Below, in pieces: positions 10,272 through 21,142 of a DNA stretch of 64,000 bases. The stretch is from the NCBI GenBank assembly GCA_015493525.1, contig WGCY01000047.1, positions 19,233 through 83,232 of the forward strand. The letters are read 5' to 3'. A model generated the notes under the pieces. That model did no database searches. It had not been told where the DNA came from and saw only the letters and a list, made by a program, of their open reading frames with translations. Position numbers and translations under genes: made by a program. Within the stretch, counting starts at the first letter, position 1, and every line of letters starts with the position of its first letter. Source of the DNA: Bacteroidales bacterium. Its GTDB lineage: Bacteria > Bacteroidota > Bacteroidia > Bacteroidales > F082.

Positions 10272-12878
10272 ATGAAACGTACAAATTTACTGTTAACCCT
10301 GCTGGTCAGCCTCCTGTTTGCAGGAGCCGCTTTTGCCCAGGGTGTTGTACAGGGTGTCGTTATGGATGCCACCAGCCATGAGACCCTTGTGGGGGCCACT
10401 GTGGTTGTGAAAGGAACTACGGCTGGTATTACCACCAACCTCGATGGTAGTTTTACTTTGATTGCCCCTTCCGGCAACCAAAAACTGGAGATTAGTTATG
10501 TTGGGTATGAACCCAAAGAAATTAATCTCACCATTAAAAATGGGGCTACTTACAATATTGGCAAAGTCAACCTGAAAAGTAGTGCCATTGGGCTGCAGGA
10601 AGTCAATGTATTGGCTTCTGTAGCTGTTGACAGGAAAACACCTGTTGCTGTTTCCACCATCGATTCCAAAGAAATAGCCCATCAGCTGGGAACAAAGGAT
10701 TTACCTTCGGTGATGGTTTACTCACCTAACGTTTATGTTACGCCTACCGGTGGCGGATATGGTGATTCCAGAATCAACGTTCGTGGTTTTGACCAAAGAA
10801 ACGTGGCTGTTCTGATTAACGGTATCCCCGTTAACGACATGGAAAATGGTTGGGTTTATTGGTCAAACTGGGCAGGTTTGGGCGATGCTACCCGTACCAT
10901 TCAGATTCAGCGTGGTTTGGGAGCTTCCAAACTGGCCATCAACTCTGTGGGTGGTACCATTAACATCATCACGAAAACATCGGACATGAACAAAGGTGGT
11001 TCCATTTATCTTTCCACCACCGATTATGGCCTTATGAAACAGATGCTGACCCTCTCCACCGGGAAACTGAAAACAGGGACTTCCATCACTTTTGTAGGTT
11101 CACATACCGCCGGAAACGGTTACATTGATGCTACCTGGACAAAAGCCTGGTCTTACTTCCTGTCGGTTTCTCAAGACCTCAACAAAAACAACCACTTGGT
11201 TTTCACCATTATTGGTGCCCCCCAACAACACGGTCAAAGAAACGGCTATTACATGCTGTCACAAAAAAAGTTTGACAAATACGGCCCCAAATACAATGAG
11301 AACTGGGGATGGCGCGGTGGCGAACAGCTGAACGAACGCGTTAACTTCTACCACAAACCGCAAATGGCCTTGAACTGGTACTGGAAAATTAACGAAAAAG
11401 CCCATCTGGCTACTTCGGCCTACTACTCCTTTGGTAAAGGTGGCGGATCAGGTCCTTTGGGTTACAACACCCATGGACATTACTATAAATACGAACCTCC
11501 GATGACGTCCAGCGGACAGTATGACTGGGACGCTATGGCTGACTGGAATGCCAGTAATGTTGACACAGCCAATGCCCGTGCATTGGGAGCTTATTCAATA
11601 TCTCACGGTGACACTATTTTTGAAGCCCGTTCACAGCACATTATCCGTAATTCGAACAACAACCACCAATGGTATGGTTTGCTCTCCACCCTGAAACTCA
11701 ATTTCAGTGATATGCTCACATTGACGACCGGTATTGACATGCGTCATTACAAAGGAGAACATTACCGTGAGGTGAGAGACCTGCTGGGTGGTGATTACTG
11801 GTCCGATCGTGCTTTCGGTGCCAGGAAAGTAGGCGACAAAATTGCTTACTGGAACGATGGAATCGTTTCTTATACCGGACTTTTTGCCCAGTTAGAATTC
11901 ACCAAAGGTATTTTCAACGCCTTTGTTGCCGGTACATTCTCCAACACATGGGATACCCGTGTTGACTATTACAACTACACCCCCGGTGTTGGCGAACGCA
12001 GCAAAACCCTCTCCAATGCAGGGTACGACTTTAAAGCCGGTGCCAACGTAAATGTTTCCGAAAGAAGTAACTTCTTCGTTAACGGTGGACTTTATTCCCG
12101 TGTACCGTTCTTCCGTTTTATGTTCCTGAACTATAAAAACATTGTGAACGAAAACCTTAAAAACGAAAAAATTTCCGCTATTGAGGCAGGATATGCTTAT
12201 AAAGCTCCCAAGTTTACCGCTCGCGTTAACGGTTATTACACCATTTGGTCAGATATTTCGCTGCTAAGAAGTTTTAAAGCCACGAATGGTAAATATGTAA
12301 ATGCTTTCATGTCAGACCTGAAAGAGATACATAGCGGTATTGAAATTGAGGCTAACTGGAAAGCTACCCGTTGGATGAACCTGGGTGGTATGCTGAACTT
12401 TGGTAACTGGAAATATGCCGATGATGCTACTGCCATTCTTTATGATGACCAGACACATCAGGAAATTGGAAAAGGGACCATTTATACCAAAGACCTTAAA
12501 GTAGGCGACCAACCGCAAACCTCTTATGGCCTGAACGGTTCTTTCCATATTACCAGACATCTTACACTGGGTGCCCATTACCTCTACTATGCTAACCTTT
12601 ATGCACACTTTACTCCCGAATCCCGTGTAAATCCTAACGACAGGGCTCAGGCTTATAAACTGCCCAATTACGGCAAACTGAACATGCGCCTCGGTTGGAG
12701 CTTCAAAATTGCCGGTATGGATTCTTACTTTAACTGGAATGTGTACAACGTAACAAACAATGTTACTTTGGTTGAAGCCGAAGACAAATTTGACTACGCT
12801 ACGAAAGAGCACGTATTCAAAAAAGGATTCTGGGGCTGGGGCCGTAACATGAACTTCTCCCTGAAAGTTAATTTCTAA
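10272..12878 (+). CDS. TonB-dependent outer-membrane receptor, paralogue of the preceding gene
   Basis: 868 aa; signal peptide, carboxypeptidase-like domain, INVRGFDQRNVAVLINGIPVNDMENGWVYWSNW aligning closely to the 7469-10042 product. Confidence 0.93.
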   Translation: MKRTNLLLTLLVSLLFAGAAFAQGVVQGVVMDATSHETLVGATVVVKGTTAGITTNLDGSFTLIAPSGNQKLEISYVGYEPKEINLTIKNGATYNIGKVNLKSSAIGLQEVNVLASVAVDRKTPVAVSTIDSKEIAHQLGTKDLPSVMVYSPNVYVTPTGGGYGDSRINVRGFDQRNVAVLINGIPVNDMENGWVYWSNWAGLGDATRTIQIQRGLGASKLAINSVGGTINIITKTSDMNKGGSIYLSTTDYGLMKQMLTLSTGKLKTGTSITFVGSHTAGNGYIDATWTKAWSYFLSVSQDLNKNNHLVFTIIGAPQQHGQRNGYYMLSQKKFDKYGPKYNENWGWRGGEQLNERVNFYHKPQMALNWYWKINEKAHLATSAYYSFGKGGGSGPLGYNTHGHYYKYEPPMTSSGQYDWDAMADWNASNVDTANARALGAYSISHGDTIFEARSQHIIRNSNNNHQWYGLLSTLKLNFSDMLTLTTGIDMRHYKGEHYREVRDLLGGDYWSDRAFGARKVGDKIAYWNDGIVSYTGLFAQLEFTKGIFNAFVAGTFSNTWDTRVDYYNYTPGVGERSKTLSNAGYDFKAGANVNVSERSNFFVNGGLYSRVPFFRFMFLNYKNIVNENLKNEKISAIEAGYAYKAPKFTARVNGYYTIWSDISLLRSFKATNGKYVNAFMSDLKEIHSGIEIEANWKATRWMNLGGMLNFGNWKYADDATAILYDDQTHQEIGKGTIYTKDLKVGDQPQTSYGLNGSFHITRHLTLGAHYLYYANLYAHFTPESRVNPNDRAQAYKLPNYGKLNMRLGWSFKIAGMDSYFNWNVYNVTNNVTLVEAEDKFDYATKEHVFKKGFWGWGRNMNFSLKVNF

Positions 12879-12898
12879 GAATTACATTTCATTCTTAC

Positions 12899-12931
12899 AA
12901 AAAAGCCCCTTCGTTTGAAGGGGCTTTTTTT
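12899..12931 (+). terminator. Rho-independent terminator after second receptor
   Basis: AAAAAAGCCCCTTC gttt GAAGGGGCTTTTTTT. Confidence 0.9.
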
Positions 12932-12960
12932 ATATCTTTATGGAAAATTTTAAATACTGA

Positions 12961-14199
12961 ATGGTTATGCAAAAGAACTTATCTTTTTATCTGTTAATAC
13001 CGTTTCTCGCCGGGCTTTTGCTCTTCTCTTCCTGCGATAAGACCGTGAAGAAGGGTGACGATACAGACTCGGGAAAACCTTACGTCGTCATGCTTTCGCT
13101 GGATGGCTTCCGGTGGGATTATCCCGACCATGCCTACACTCCTGTGTTGGATTCGCTAAAAAAAGCAGGTGTTTTTGCCGAGATGGTTCCCTGCTTTCCC
13201 ACCAAAACCTTTCCAAACCATTACAGCATTGCCACCGGGCTCTACCCCGACCATCACGGCATTGTACTCAACAGTTTTTACGCTACGGATTTGGGCAGGC
13301 ACTACAGTATTTCCGACCGCGCTTCTGTTGGAAACGGGATATTTTATGGCGGCGAGCCCATTTGGGTAACTGCCAAAAAACAGGGAGTTCATACAGCCAC
13401 TTTATTCTGGGTAGGCTCAGAGGCAGCCATCGAAGGCATCCGTCCGGATATTTGGTATCCCTATAACCATACTTTGCCGTTTACTTCACGTATTGACAGT
13501 CTGGTACGCTGGCTCTCATTTCCAGAAACCATTCGTCCGCATCTTATCTTGTGGTATTATCCTGAACCCGATGGCTCTGGCCATCATTACGGCCCTTCCG
13601 GGAAAACCATCCAGATGGTAGAACAGCTAGACCGCTGGCTGGGAAATTTCTTCACTGCCATGCGAAAACTTCCCATCTACAGTAAATTAAACTTTATCAT
13701 TACCTCTGACCACGGTATGGGGCCGATTTCCAATAACAGGGAAGTTATTTTAGATCATTACATCGATACAGCCAATCTGACCTACCGCGATGGGGGTAAC
13801 CCGGTTTATAATTTGGGGGTCAAGCCCGGAAAGCTGGAGACAGTTTATGAAAAGCTTAAAAAAGTACAGCACATCGAGGTATGGAAACACGACAGCCTTC
13901 CTGCCCGTTTACATTACGGTACCAATATTCGCACCCATGATTTAACAGTTGTGGCAGATTCCAACTGGAGCATTTACTGGTCGTGGCACATCGGATACGG
14001 TGGCGGAACCCATGGTTACGACAACCAATGGCGCGCCATGCATGCCATCTTTTATGCAGCAGGCCCGACCTTTAAAAAAGGCTACCGGCAAAAAAGCTTT
14101 CCAAACGTGGATATCTATCCGCTCATCACAAAAATCCTGCAACTCAAACCGGCAAAAACCGATGGCGACTTAAATGAAGTAAAAGACATGTTAAAGTAA
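12961..14199 (+). CDS. Ectonucleotide pyrophosphatase/phosphodiesterase (ENPP) family lipoprotein
   Basis: LLLFSSCDK lipobox; VVMLSLDGFRWDY, FPTKTFPNHYSIATGLYPDHHGIVLN, TSDHGMG and MHAIFYAAGPTFKKG match ENPP/alkaline-phosphatase-superfamily metal and catalytic motifs. Confidence 0.88.
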   Translation: MVMQKNLSFYLLIPFLAGLLLFSSCDKTVKKGDDTDSGKPYVVMLSLDGFRWDYPDHAYTPVLDSLKKAGVFAEMVPCFPTKTFPNHYSIATGLYPDHHGIVLNSFYATDLGRHYSISDRASVGNGIFYGGEPIWVTAKKQGVHTATLFWVGSEAAIEGIRPDIWYPYNHTLPFTSRIDSLVRWLSFPETIRPHLILWYYPEPDGSGHHYGPSGKTIQMVEQLDRWLGNFFTAMRKLPIYSKLNFIITSDHGMGPISNNREVILDHYIDTANLTYRDGGNPVYNLGVKPGKLETVYEKLKKVQHIEVWKHDSLPARLHYGTNIRTHDLTVVADSNWSIYWSWHIGYGGGTHGYDNQWRAMHAIFYAAGPTFKKGYRQKSFPNVDIYPLITKILQLKPAKTDGDLNEVKDMLK

Positions 14200-14293
14200 T
14201 TCGCTTAGCATAAGGACCAGTACAGGATAAGTATTTTGTATTCTAATTTTTTTTATATTTGGCTATTATTAACCAACTAAATTTCTATGCCTT

Positions 14294-14752
14294 ATGAAGA
14301 AGTTTTCATTTACAGTTATTTTTATGTTTATTGCGCTGCTGGTTTTCCCCCAGAAGAAGTACGAGTACAAAGTGATAACCAGCGTGGAGTCTGTTGTGCC
14401 CATGGGATTGGGAAGGTCACGTATTATTGAGACCAAGCAAGAGGCCAATGCCGCTGATTTTACAACGCAACGTACCAATGGGAAGAAAAGCCATCAAAAA
14501 GAGGTGAAACGCAGCGATGCCAAAGTGAACAATTTTGCCGAAACCAAATTGCTCAACTTTTACAGTGGTGTGGGAATTAACTTTCAAAATATTGCTTCCA
14601 ATGACGCACTAATTACCGCCACCATCAACAAAGTTATTGACGAAGGCTGGGAACTTGCTTTTGTAGCGAGCGGCGTGGAAAGCGATGCGGGACGACAGGA
14701 TGGGAAAGGGATTTTCATCACCCGTTACATTTTCAGGAGGCCTGCAAAATAG
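14294..14752 (+). CDS. Hypothetical secreted protein
   Basis: 152-aa ORF with N-terminal signal-like segment MKKFSFTVIFMFIALLVFPQ; family not recognised. Confidence 0.6.
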   Translation: MKKFSFTVIFMFIALLVFPQKKYEYKVITSVESVVPMGLGRSRIIETKQEANAADFTTQRTNGKKSHQKEVKRSDAKVNNFAETKLLNFYSGVGINFQNIASNDALITATINKVIDEGWELAFVASGVESDAGRQDGKGIFITRYIFRRPAK

Positions 14753-14787
14753 GCAATCACCTGAAATTAAAAAATTGACCTTAATCT

Positions 14788-14815
14788 CCTCCGCGTTTGC
14801 AACGCGGAGGTTTTT
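14788..14815 (+). terminator. Palindrome/terminator
   Basis: CCTCCGCGTT TGC AACGCGGAGG followed by TTTTT. Confidence 0.75.
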
Positions 14816-14850
14816 ATTTATTCATAATATACTGAAAAAATGATAGATAC

Positions 14851-14871
14851 ATCCGCGTTACAAACGCGGAT
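14851..14871. repeat. Palindrome with GTTACAAAC centre
   Basis: ATCCGCGTT ACA AACGCGGAT, 9-bp perfect arms, 40 bp from the related 14788 palindrome. Confidence 0.8.
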
Positions 14872-14910
14872 AAGTTCAAGGTTCAAGTTCAAAAATACGG
14901 CCAATAAAGG

Positions 14911-17340
14911 CTATTTACCTTCTGACTTTTCTTCCAGCAAAGCAAAATCAAGCACTTCCAGCATATTGTCCACATAAACAAACTGTAACCCTTTGATATA
15001 TTTTTCAGGGATTTCGGCAATATCATTCTCATTTTCGCGGGAAAGCAGAATCGTTTTGATTTTTGCCCGTTTGGCGGCAAGTATCTTCTCCTTAATTCCA
15101 CCCACAGGCAGTACCTTTCCACGCAACGTAATCTCTCCGGTCATGGCCAGCAGGGGCTTCACTTTGCGGTGGGTAAAAGCCGATGCCAGTGCCGTCAGCA
15201 TGGTTACGCCCGCCGAGGGGCCATCTTTTGGCGTAGCCCCTTCCGGGACATGAATATGCACATTCCATTTGTCGAAAATATCCGGATTTAATCCCACATA
15301 AGCAGCATGGGCCTTGAGGTATTCATACGCCAGCGAAGCCGACTCTTTCATCACATCCCCCAGGTTTCCGGTCAGCTTCAAATGACGGCCATCGCCTTTG
15401 CTCAGGCTCACCTCCACAAACAGAATCTCACCTCCCACCCTTGTCCAGGCCAGGCCGGTTACCACACCGGTTACCTCATTGGAAACCAATTTATCGCGTG
15501 AGAAGCGCGGTTTCCCCAGAATCTCAGTCAAAATTTCAGGTGTTACTTTGGGCTCATAATCATCGTCCATAGCGATAAAACGTGCACGGTTGCGGATGAC
15601 TTTGGCAATTTGCTTCTCCAGCCAACGCACACCGGCTTCCCGTGTATATTTGTCAACCATGGCTTCGAGTGTCTTTTTGGGAAAGCTGAGCTGGCCTTTC
15701 TTAATTCCATTTTCCTCAAACTGCTTATGGATAAGGTGCTTGCGGGCTATTTCCACTTTTTCCTCCAGCAGGTATCCGCTCAACTCGATAATCTCCATCC
15801 GGTCAATCAGTGCCGGGTGTATCCCGGAAAGGCTGTTGGCCGTGGCAATAAACATCACTTTCGAGAGGTCATAATCCAGTTCGAGATAATTATCGTAAAA
15901 AGTGTTGTTTTGTTCCGGGTCCAGAATTTCGAGCAAGGCAGCCTGCGGGTCGCCGCTGAAATTGTTGCCACTCACCTTGTCAATTTCGTCCAGCATAAAA
16001 ACCGGGTTGGAAGATTGTGCTTTTTTCAGGTTTTGAAGAATACGGCCCGGCATGGCACCGATGTACGTCTTGCGGTGCCCGCGCAGTTCCGACTCATCAC
16101 GCAACCCGCCCAGCGACATGCGGATATATTTTCTTCCCAGAGCATGGGCGATGGAACGTCCCAGCGAAGTTTTTCCCACCCCGGGAGGGCCTACAAAACA
16201 CAAAATAGGTGCTTTCATGTCATTTTTCAACTTCAGCACAGCGAGATACTCAATGATGCGTTCCTTGATTTTTTCCAGGCCGTAATGGTCTTTGTCCAGC
16301 ACTTTCTGTGCCCGCTTCAAATCCAGGTTATCTTTGGTAAACGTGTTCCACGGCAGGTCCACGAGAAACTCAAGGTAGTTCATTTGAATGGAATACTCGG
16401 CAGCATTGGGGTTCATCCGCTGTAAGCGGGAGAGTTCCTCTTCAAAACCTTCGCCGACCTCTTCCGGCCAGTTTTTTTTCGCAGCCTTTTCCTGCAAATG
16501 ACGGATATCCTGGTCATGCGGCCCTCCGCCAAGCTCTTCCTGAATAGTTTTCAGCTGCTGGTTCAGCAGGTAGTCGCGTTGTTGCTTGTCCAAATCGACT
16601 TTTACCTTTGTCTGAATCTGATTTTTCAGTTCCAGCACCTGCAATTCTTTGGTAAGCTGTTCCAGTACTTTATTGGCACGCTCTTCGAGGTTGGTCATTT
16701 CCAGCAAAGTCTGTTTCTGCCTGTTATCCACATTCAGGTTGGAAGAGACAAAATTCACAAGAAAAACAGCACTTTCAATGTTGTTGATGGCGAAAGCCGC
16801 TTCGGAAGGTATCACCGGCGATTTCTCAATAATCTGCACCGACAAATCCCTGATAGAAGAGATTAGGGCATTAAACATCTCGTGTTCGGGAGGATTGATG
16901 CTCGGCTCAAAACTTCTCACACGGGCCACAAAATAAGGCTCTTCCCGCAACATCTCCTCTATCTCAAAACGGCGTTTGCCCTGGATAATCGCTGTGGTAT
17001 TTCCATCGGGCATTTGCAAAATTTTGATAATGCGCGCCACGGTTCCCACGCGGTGCAAGTCATCCTCTTTGGGGTCTTCTGTCTCTGCATCTTTCTGAGC
17101 GACAACGCCAATAGTGCGGTTACCCTGATAGGCATCCTTGATGAGTTTAATGCTTTTGTCCCGTCCGGCAGTAATCGGGAGGACAACGCCGGGAAACAAA
17201 ACCGTATTTCGTACAGGCAAAATAGGCAGTTCCTCAGGAATCTCTTCCTCGTTCATTACTTTCTCGTCCTCAGGAGACAAAAGCGGAAAAAATTCCGTGT
17301 CCCCATTCATAATTTCCTGAAGTGCAAAAATATCTTTCAT
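14911..17340 (-). CDS. lon: ATP-dependent protease La (Lon)
   Basis: 809 aa; [31 protein letters not shown] Walker A and [16 protein letters not shown] catalytic Ser motif. Confidence 0.98.
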   Translation of the reverse strand: MKDIFALQEIMNGDTEFFPLLSPEDEKVMNEEEIPEELPILPVRNTVLFPGVVLPITAGRDKSIKLIKDAYQGNRTIGVVAQKDAETEDPKEDDLHRVGTVARIIKILQMPDGNTTAIIQGKRRFEIEEMLREEPYFVARVRSFEPSINPPEHEMFNALISSIRDLSVQIIEKSPVIPSEAAFAINNIESAVFLVNFVSSNLNVDNRQKQTLLEMTNLEERANKVLEQLTKELQVLELKNQIQTKVKVDLDKQQRDYLLNQQLKTIQEELGGGPHDQDIRHLQEKAAKKNWPEEVGEGFEEELSRLQRMNPNAAEYSIQMNYLEFLVDLPWNTFTKDNLDLKRAQKVLDKDHYGLEKIKERIIEYLAVLKLKNDMKAPILCFVGPPGVGKTSLGRSIAHALGRKYIRMSLGGLRDESELRGHRKTYIGAMPGRILQNLKKAQSSNPVFMLDEIDKVSGNNFSGDPQAALLEILDPEQNNTFYDNYLELDYDLSKVMFIATANSLSGIHPALIDRMEIIELSGYLLEEKVEIARKHLIHKQFEENGIKKGQLSFPKKTLEAMVDKYTREAGVRWLEKQIAKVIRNRARFIAMDDDYEPKVTPEILTEILGKPRFSRDKLVSNEVTGVVTGLAWTRVGGEILFVEVSLSKGDGRHLKLTGNLGDVMKESASLAYEYLKAHAAYVGLNPDIFDKWNVHIHVPEGATPKDGPSAGVTMLTALASAFTHRKVKPLLAMTGEITLRGKVLPVGGIKEKILAAKRAKIKTILLSRENENDIAEIPEKYIKGLQFVYVDNMLEVLDFALLEEKSEGK

Positions 17341-17519
17341 AAAAAATCCTCTCGGTCAATTTGTCAGGCCGGCAAAAAACACCGCCGGCCCAAGGTATGT
17401 TTCAAAGCGATAACGCTCTGGTTCATAAATTTTAAAAAGTCTCATGCGACCTGGTTTTGTTCCTAAGGCAATGACCGTACCACAGGCAAAAACGAACGCA
17501 TTTTGTCAGGACATCCCTG

Positions 17520-18698
17520 TTACCGGCGCATATCGTATGTCATTTCATAAATACGGGCCAGTATTTTCTTTTCTTTTTCATCGAAAACCCTGTTGCGGCG
17601 GGCAAAAACGGCTTCGGCCACGTTGAAAGCTCTTTGCAGGCTATAATGCGTCAGCCCCTGTCTTCCTCCCCACGAAAAAGAGGGAATGAAATTTCGCTGG
17701 TAACCATCGCCGAAGATATTGGCATTCACGCCCACTACCGTTCCCGTATTGAACATCGTATTGATACCGGTTTTGGAATGGTCGCCCATCACCAGGCCGC
17801 AAAACTGCTCACCGGTATTTTCAAAACGTTCCGAAACATACGACCATAGCTTCACAGATTGGTAGGTATTTTTCAAATTGGAGATGTTGGTATCTGCACC
17901 GATGTTACACCACTCGCCGAGAACGGAATTGCCCAGGAAGCCATCGTGCCCTTTGTTGGAATATCCGAAAATAACGGAATTGGAAATCTCCCCTCCCACT
18001 TTGCAATGAGGCCCAATGGTCGTCCCACCGTAGATTTTTGCATCCATTTTCACCGTAGAATGTTCGCACAGGGCAAACGGCCCGCGAATTTTGGCCCCTT
18101 CCATAACTTCGGCATGCTTACCAATGTATATAGGGCCGTTGGTGGTATTCAAAAAAGCGAATTCAACATGGGCACCCTCTTCCAAAAAAATCAGGCCCGG
18201 GTCGCCCTGTACAAAGTTGGTGGAAGACAAAGGCACGGATTCCCTTCCATTGGTAAGTGCTGTAAAATCTTCGCGAAGCAGGTCGTTGTTCATGGAAAAA
18301 ATCTCCCATACGTGCCCCAACCGCCTAAAAGGGCCATCAAAAGGCACAGCTTCCAGCTCCTGGTTTTCCACATTCTCAATATTTTCTTCCGGAACGGCCA
18401 TGGCTATCATCCGGTCATCCTGCACGAGTGCCTCTCCGATGCCCAAATGCCGGATGCGGTCTGCCAGTTTTTCATTTGGCAGTACCGAAGCATCGATGAG
18501 GATGTTTTCTTTTTCCGTTTTCAGCGGAAATTTTCCCGCAAGATAATCACGGGTCATTGTGCTGGTTTTTTGTTGCAGAAAAAGCTCCCACTTTTCACGT
18601 AAAGTAGTCATTCCCAAACGGATATCGGCCACGGGGCGGGTGTAGGTAAAAGGCAGTAACTGGTCTCTTACCGAACTATCGAAAAGGACATAATTCAT
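17520..18698 (-). CDS. GlmU-like sugar nucleotidyltransferase family protein
   Basis: MNYVLFDSSVRDQLLPFTYTRPVADIRLGMTTLREKWE plus hexapeptide-repeat-like C-terminal half (IGKHAEVMEGAKIRGPFALCEHSTVKMDAKIYGGTTIG). Confidence 0.8.
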   Translation of the reverse strand: MNYVLFDSSVRDQLLPFTYTRPVADIRLGMTTLREKWELFLQQKTSTMTRDYLAGKFPLKTEKENILIDASVLPNEKLADRIRHLGIGEALVQDDRMIAMAVPEENIENVENQELEAVPFDGPFRRLGHVWEIFSMNNDLLREDFTALTNGRESVPLSSTNFVQGDPGLIFLEEGAHVEFAFLNTTNGPIYIGKHAEVMEGAKIRGPFALCEHSTVKMDAKIYGGTTIGPHCKVGGEISNSVIFGYSNKGHDGFLGNSVLGEWCNIGADTNISNLKNTYQSVKLWSYVSERFENTGEQFCGLVMGDHSKTGINTMFNTGTVVGVNANIFGDGYQRNFIPSFSWGGRQGLTHYSLQRAFNVAEAVFARRNRVFDEKEKKILARIYEMTYDMRR

Positions 18699-18784
18699 AA
18701 GGTTCCGAGGTTTTGTGGGGGCTAAGATACGGTGAAAAAAAATGCCGGCAAAAGAAAAACGGTACTATTCTTCGGCCATTTCAA

Positions 18785-18818
18785 ACCAAAAAACCCCTGT
18801 CGGTTTCGACAAGGGTTC
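18785..18818 (-). terminator. Probable terminator downstream of rpmE2
   Basis: Minus strand AACCCTTGTCG aaa CCGACAGGGGTTTTTT. Confidence 0.65.
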
Positions 18819-18839
18819 CTTTTTAAGCCTTTTGAGGAA

Positions 18840-19103
18840 TTATTTTTTCTTTTCCTGAAACTTCTGGTAACGGCTGCGGAATTTGTCCACACGGCCGGCA
18901 GTATCTACCAACTTCATCTTACCCGTGAAAAACGGATGCGATTTACTGGAAATCTCCAGCTTGACGAGAGGATATTCCTTGCCATCTTCCCATTTAATGG
19001 TGTCTTTTGTGTTTACAGTTGAGCGGGTTATAAAAGCATAATCGTTGGACATGTCTTTAAAAACAACCAGTCTGTAGTTTTTCGGATGAATATCTTTTTT
19101 CAT
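18840..19103 (-). CDS. rpmE2: 50S ribosomal protein L31 type B
   Basis: [30 protein letters not shown]...[27 protein letters not shown]; no CxxC zinc motif. Confidence 0.95.
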   Translation of the reverse strand: MKKDIHPKNYRLVVFKDMSNDYAFITRSTVNTKDTIKWEDGKEYPLVKLEISSKSHPFFTGKMKLVDTAGRVDKFRSRYQKFQEKKK

Positions 19104-19250
19104 TTTTCTATGTTTTTTCTATCAATTTTGGGGCTGCAAAAATATCTTAATTCCCATTAATATCCTAATTTTTCTCAGAGATTTTTTTCAGGTTTCCCAA
19201 AAGAGGCACCAAATCAAAAAACGCCCTGCAAAACACGGAAACACAGCATA

Positions 19251-20306
19251 TTAAAGCTCCAACAAAAAGGCCATGGTATCCACGCCATCAGCATAATCCC
19301 AAAGTTCGGGCGACTGGCTTTTGCCCACAGGCACCACATTTTTCAGAAAATCGGCTTCGGAGACGACACATTGAATCCTGTCGTTGTTTACCATCAACAG
19401 GTTTCGCAAAGTACCCGAATCTGAATAATGTTCGTAGTGCAACACACTTACCGCAGAAGCAAAACGCTCGTCCTCCACCACAAGCAGGTTCCCCGTATCA
19501 AAGTGGGGACGGCCATTCACAAGAAAGATGGCTTTGTTGTATTCGTAATTATTAAAATATTTGTGGTTTTCGTTTACCTGTTTCCACGCTTCAAAACTTT
19601 TCAGCATAGGTTGAAAATCATAATCCTGCGGGACAAACAGCTTGGCCACATTGCGACATCCCAGCCCGTAATAAAGAAAGACATCGGCAGCAAGGGCTTT
19701 CAGGCTCTCCTCCGGTTCGTTTCCTGCCAAAACAGCCACGCCATTACGGTTTTTGCGGATGATGTGCGGATATTTCCCGAAATAATATTCAAAATAGCGG
19801 GAAGTATTGTTGCTGCCGGTGGCAATAATGGCATCAAAACCTTTCAGTTGCCCTTCGGTAAAGCGGATATATTTTTTAAAATCAGGCTCTATCGCCATCA
19901 GTACATCGGCCATGGCAGGCAACAACTTATTATCGTCCGAAGAGAGCCGTGCCAGCATACGATGGCCGCTCATAAGGACCGTTAAAAAGTCGTGAAAACC
20001 CACAGCCGGCACATTTCCCGCCATGACCACGCCCACCGTCTTCGGCTTTTCATTTGACAAAGAGGCCTTGTCATAAGCAGCTGTCCACCGGTATAATTTT
20101 TCTTCGTATAGGCTTTCTCCCAGGGCATTTAACGCATTGTAAACAAAATCTTTGACAAACCAGCCATTGTAACGGAAGGCTTCGCTGGCAGCCTTGCGCA
20201 ACCGTTCCGTTGCTACCGGTTTCCTGCCCGCGCCAAATGTCTCCCTCAACAACTCCCCGAGACGGGCAAAAGCTTTTATTCGGTTTTCTAGTTCCATGCT
20301 GTTCAT
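19251..20306 (-). CDS. Acyl-CoA reductase (LuxC-like family)
   Basis: VGVVMAGNVPAVGFHDFLTVLMSGHRMLARLSSDDNKLLP and IIRKNRNGVAVLAGNE, typical of this family in Bacteroidota. Confidence 0.8.
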   Translation of the reverse strand: MNSMELENRIKAFARLGELLRETFGAGRKPVATERLRKAASEAFRYNGWFVKDFVYNALNALGESLYEEKLYRWTAAYDKASLSNEKPKTVGVVMAGNVPAVGFHDFLTVLMSGHRMLARLSSDDNKLLPAMADVLMAIEPDFKKYIRFTEGQLKGFDAIIATGSNNTSRYFEYYFGKYPHIIRKNRNGVAVLAGNEPEESLKALAADVFLYYGLGCRNVAKLFVPQDYDFQPMLKSFEAWKQVNENHKYFNNYEYNKAIFLVNGRPHFDTGNLLVVEDERFASAVSVLHYEHYSDSGTLRNLLMVNNDRIQCVVSEADFLKNVVPVGKSQSPELWDYADGVDTMAFLLEL

Positions 20307-20443
20307 TTTCCGGCAAAAATAACAGGATTTTACTGATTAAGGCTTTTTGCCGGAGCAGTTTTCTCGGGTACCGGATTTTTGGCCCTGCAACCGTTCAGAT
20401 GAAAATTATCTACCTTTGGCACCACAAAAAGCAGAAAAGCATT

Positions 20444-21079
20444 ATGGAAGAGGCAAGACGTTTTCTACGAAAAGTTTTTTCGGATACAGAATTAGTACGC
20501 GTTTTATTGGAAAAAAGCCGGCACAGGACCATCCCTGCACACCAGCGTATTATTGAGGAAGGGAAATTTGTCAGGAGTGTTCCCCTGGTGATAGAGGGGC
20601 GGATTAAAGTGATGCACCCCTACGATGTGGACAAGGAGATTATGCTGTGTTACATCGATCCGGGCGAGAGTTGTGCCCTTTCCATTGGCGCAGGGGTTAC
20701 GGAACAAAAAAGTATCATTTATGCCGATACCGAAACGGAGACGAAATTTCTTTCAATGCCCATAGATGTCTTATCCGACTTGATTTTCAGCCATACCCAA
20801 ATGACCACATTTATATTGAGCCATATTCACAAGCGGTTCATGGACCTGTTTTCCTATATTGATTCCATTGTTTTTCAAAAAATGGATGAACGCCTTTTGC
20901 AACACCTGAAACGTAAAGCTGAATATCCCAAAAGTGATGTCTTACACGTTACCCATCAGCAACTGGCCAAAGAGCTTGGCACGGCACGTGAAGTGGTTTC
21001 CCGGCTATTGAAACATCTGGAACAAAGCGGAAAGATTGTTTCTCAACGCTCCAGTACCATTTTTCTGAAAGATTTGTAA
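20444..21079 (+). CDS. Crp/Fnr family transcriptional regulator
   Basis: cNMP-binding-like N-terminal half and C-terminal HTH LHVTHQQLAKELGTAREVVSRLLKHLEQSGKI. Start moved to MEEARRF at 20444. Confidence 0.88.
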   Translation: MEEARRFLRKVFSDTELVRVLLEKSRHRTIPAHQRIIEEGKFVRSVPLVIEGRIKVMHPYDVDKEIMLCYIDPGESCALSIGAGVTEQKSIIYADTETETKFLSMPIDVLSDLIFSHTQMTTFILSHIHKRFMDLFSYIDSIVFQKMDERLLQHLKRKAEYPKSDVLHVTHQQLAKELGTAREVVSRLLKHLEQSGKIVSQRSSTIFLKDL

Positions 21080-21142
21080 CATTTATCACAAGAAAATTAA
21101 AATTTCCACTATATTTTTGTCTCAACCTAAAAACAAATAGCC

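Noticed and set aside
15610-16425. 271-aa plus-strand ORF
   Set aside because: Antisense shadow of lon.
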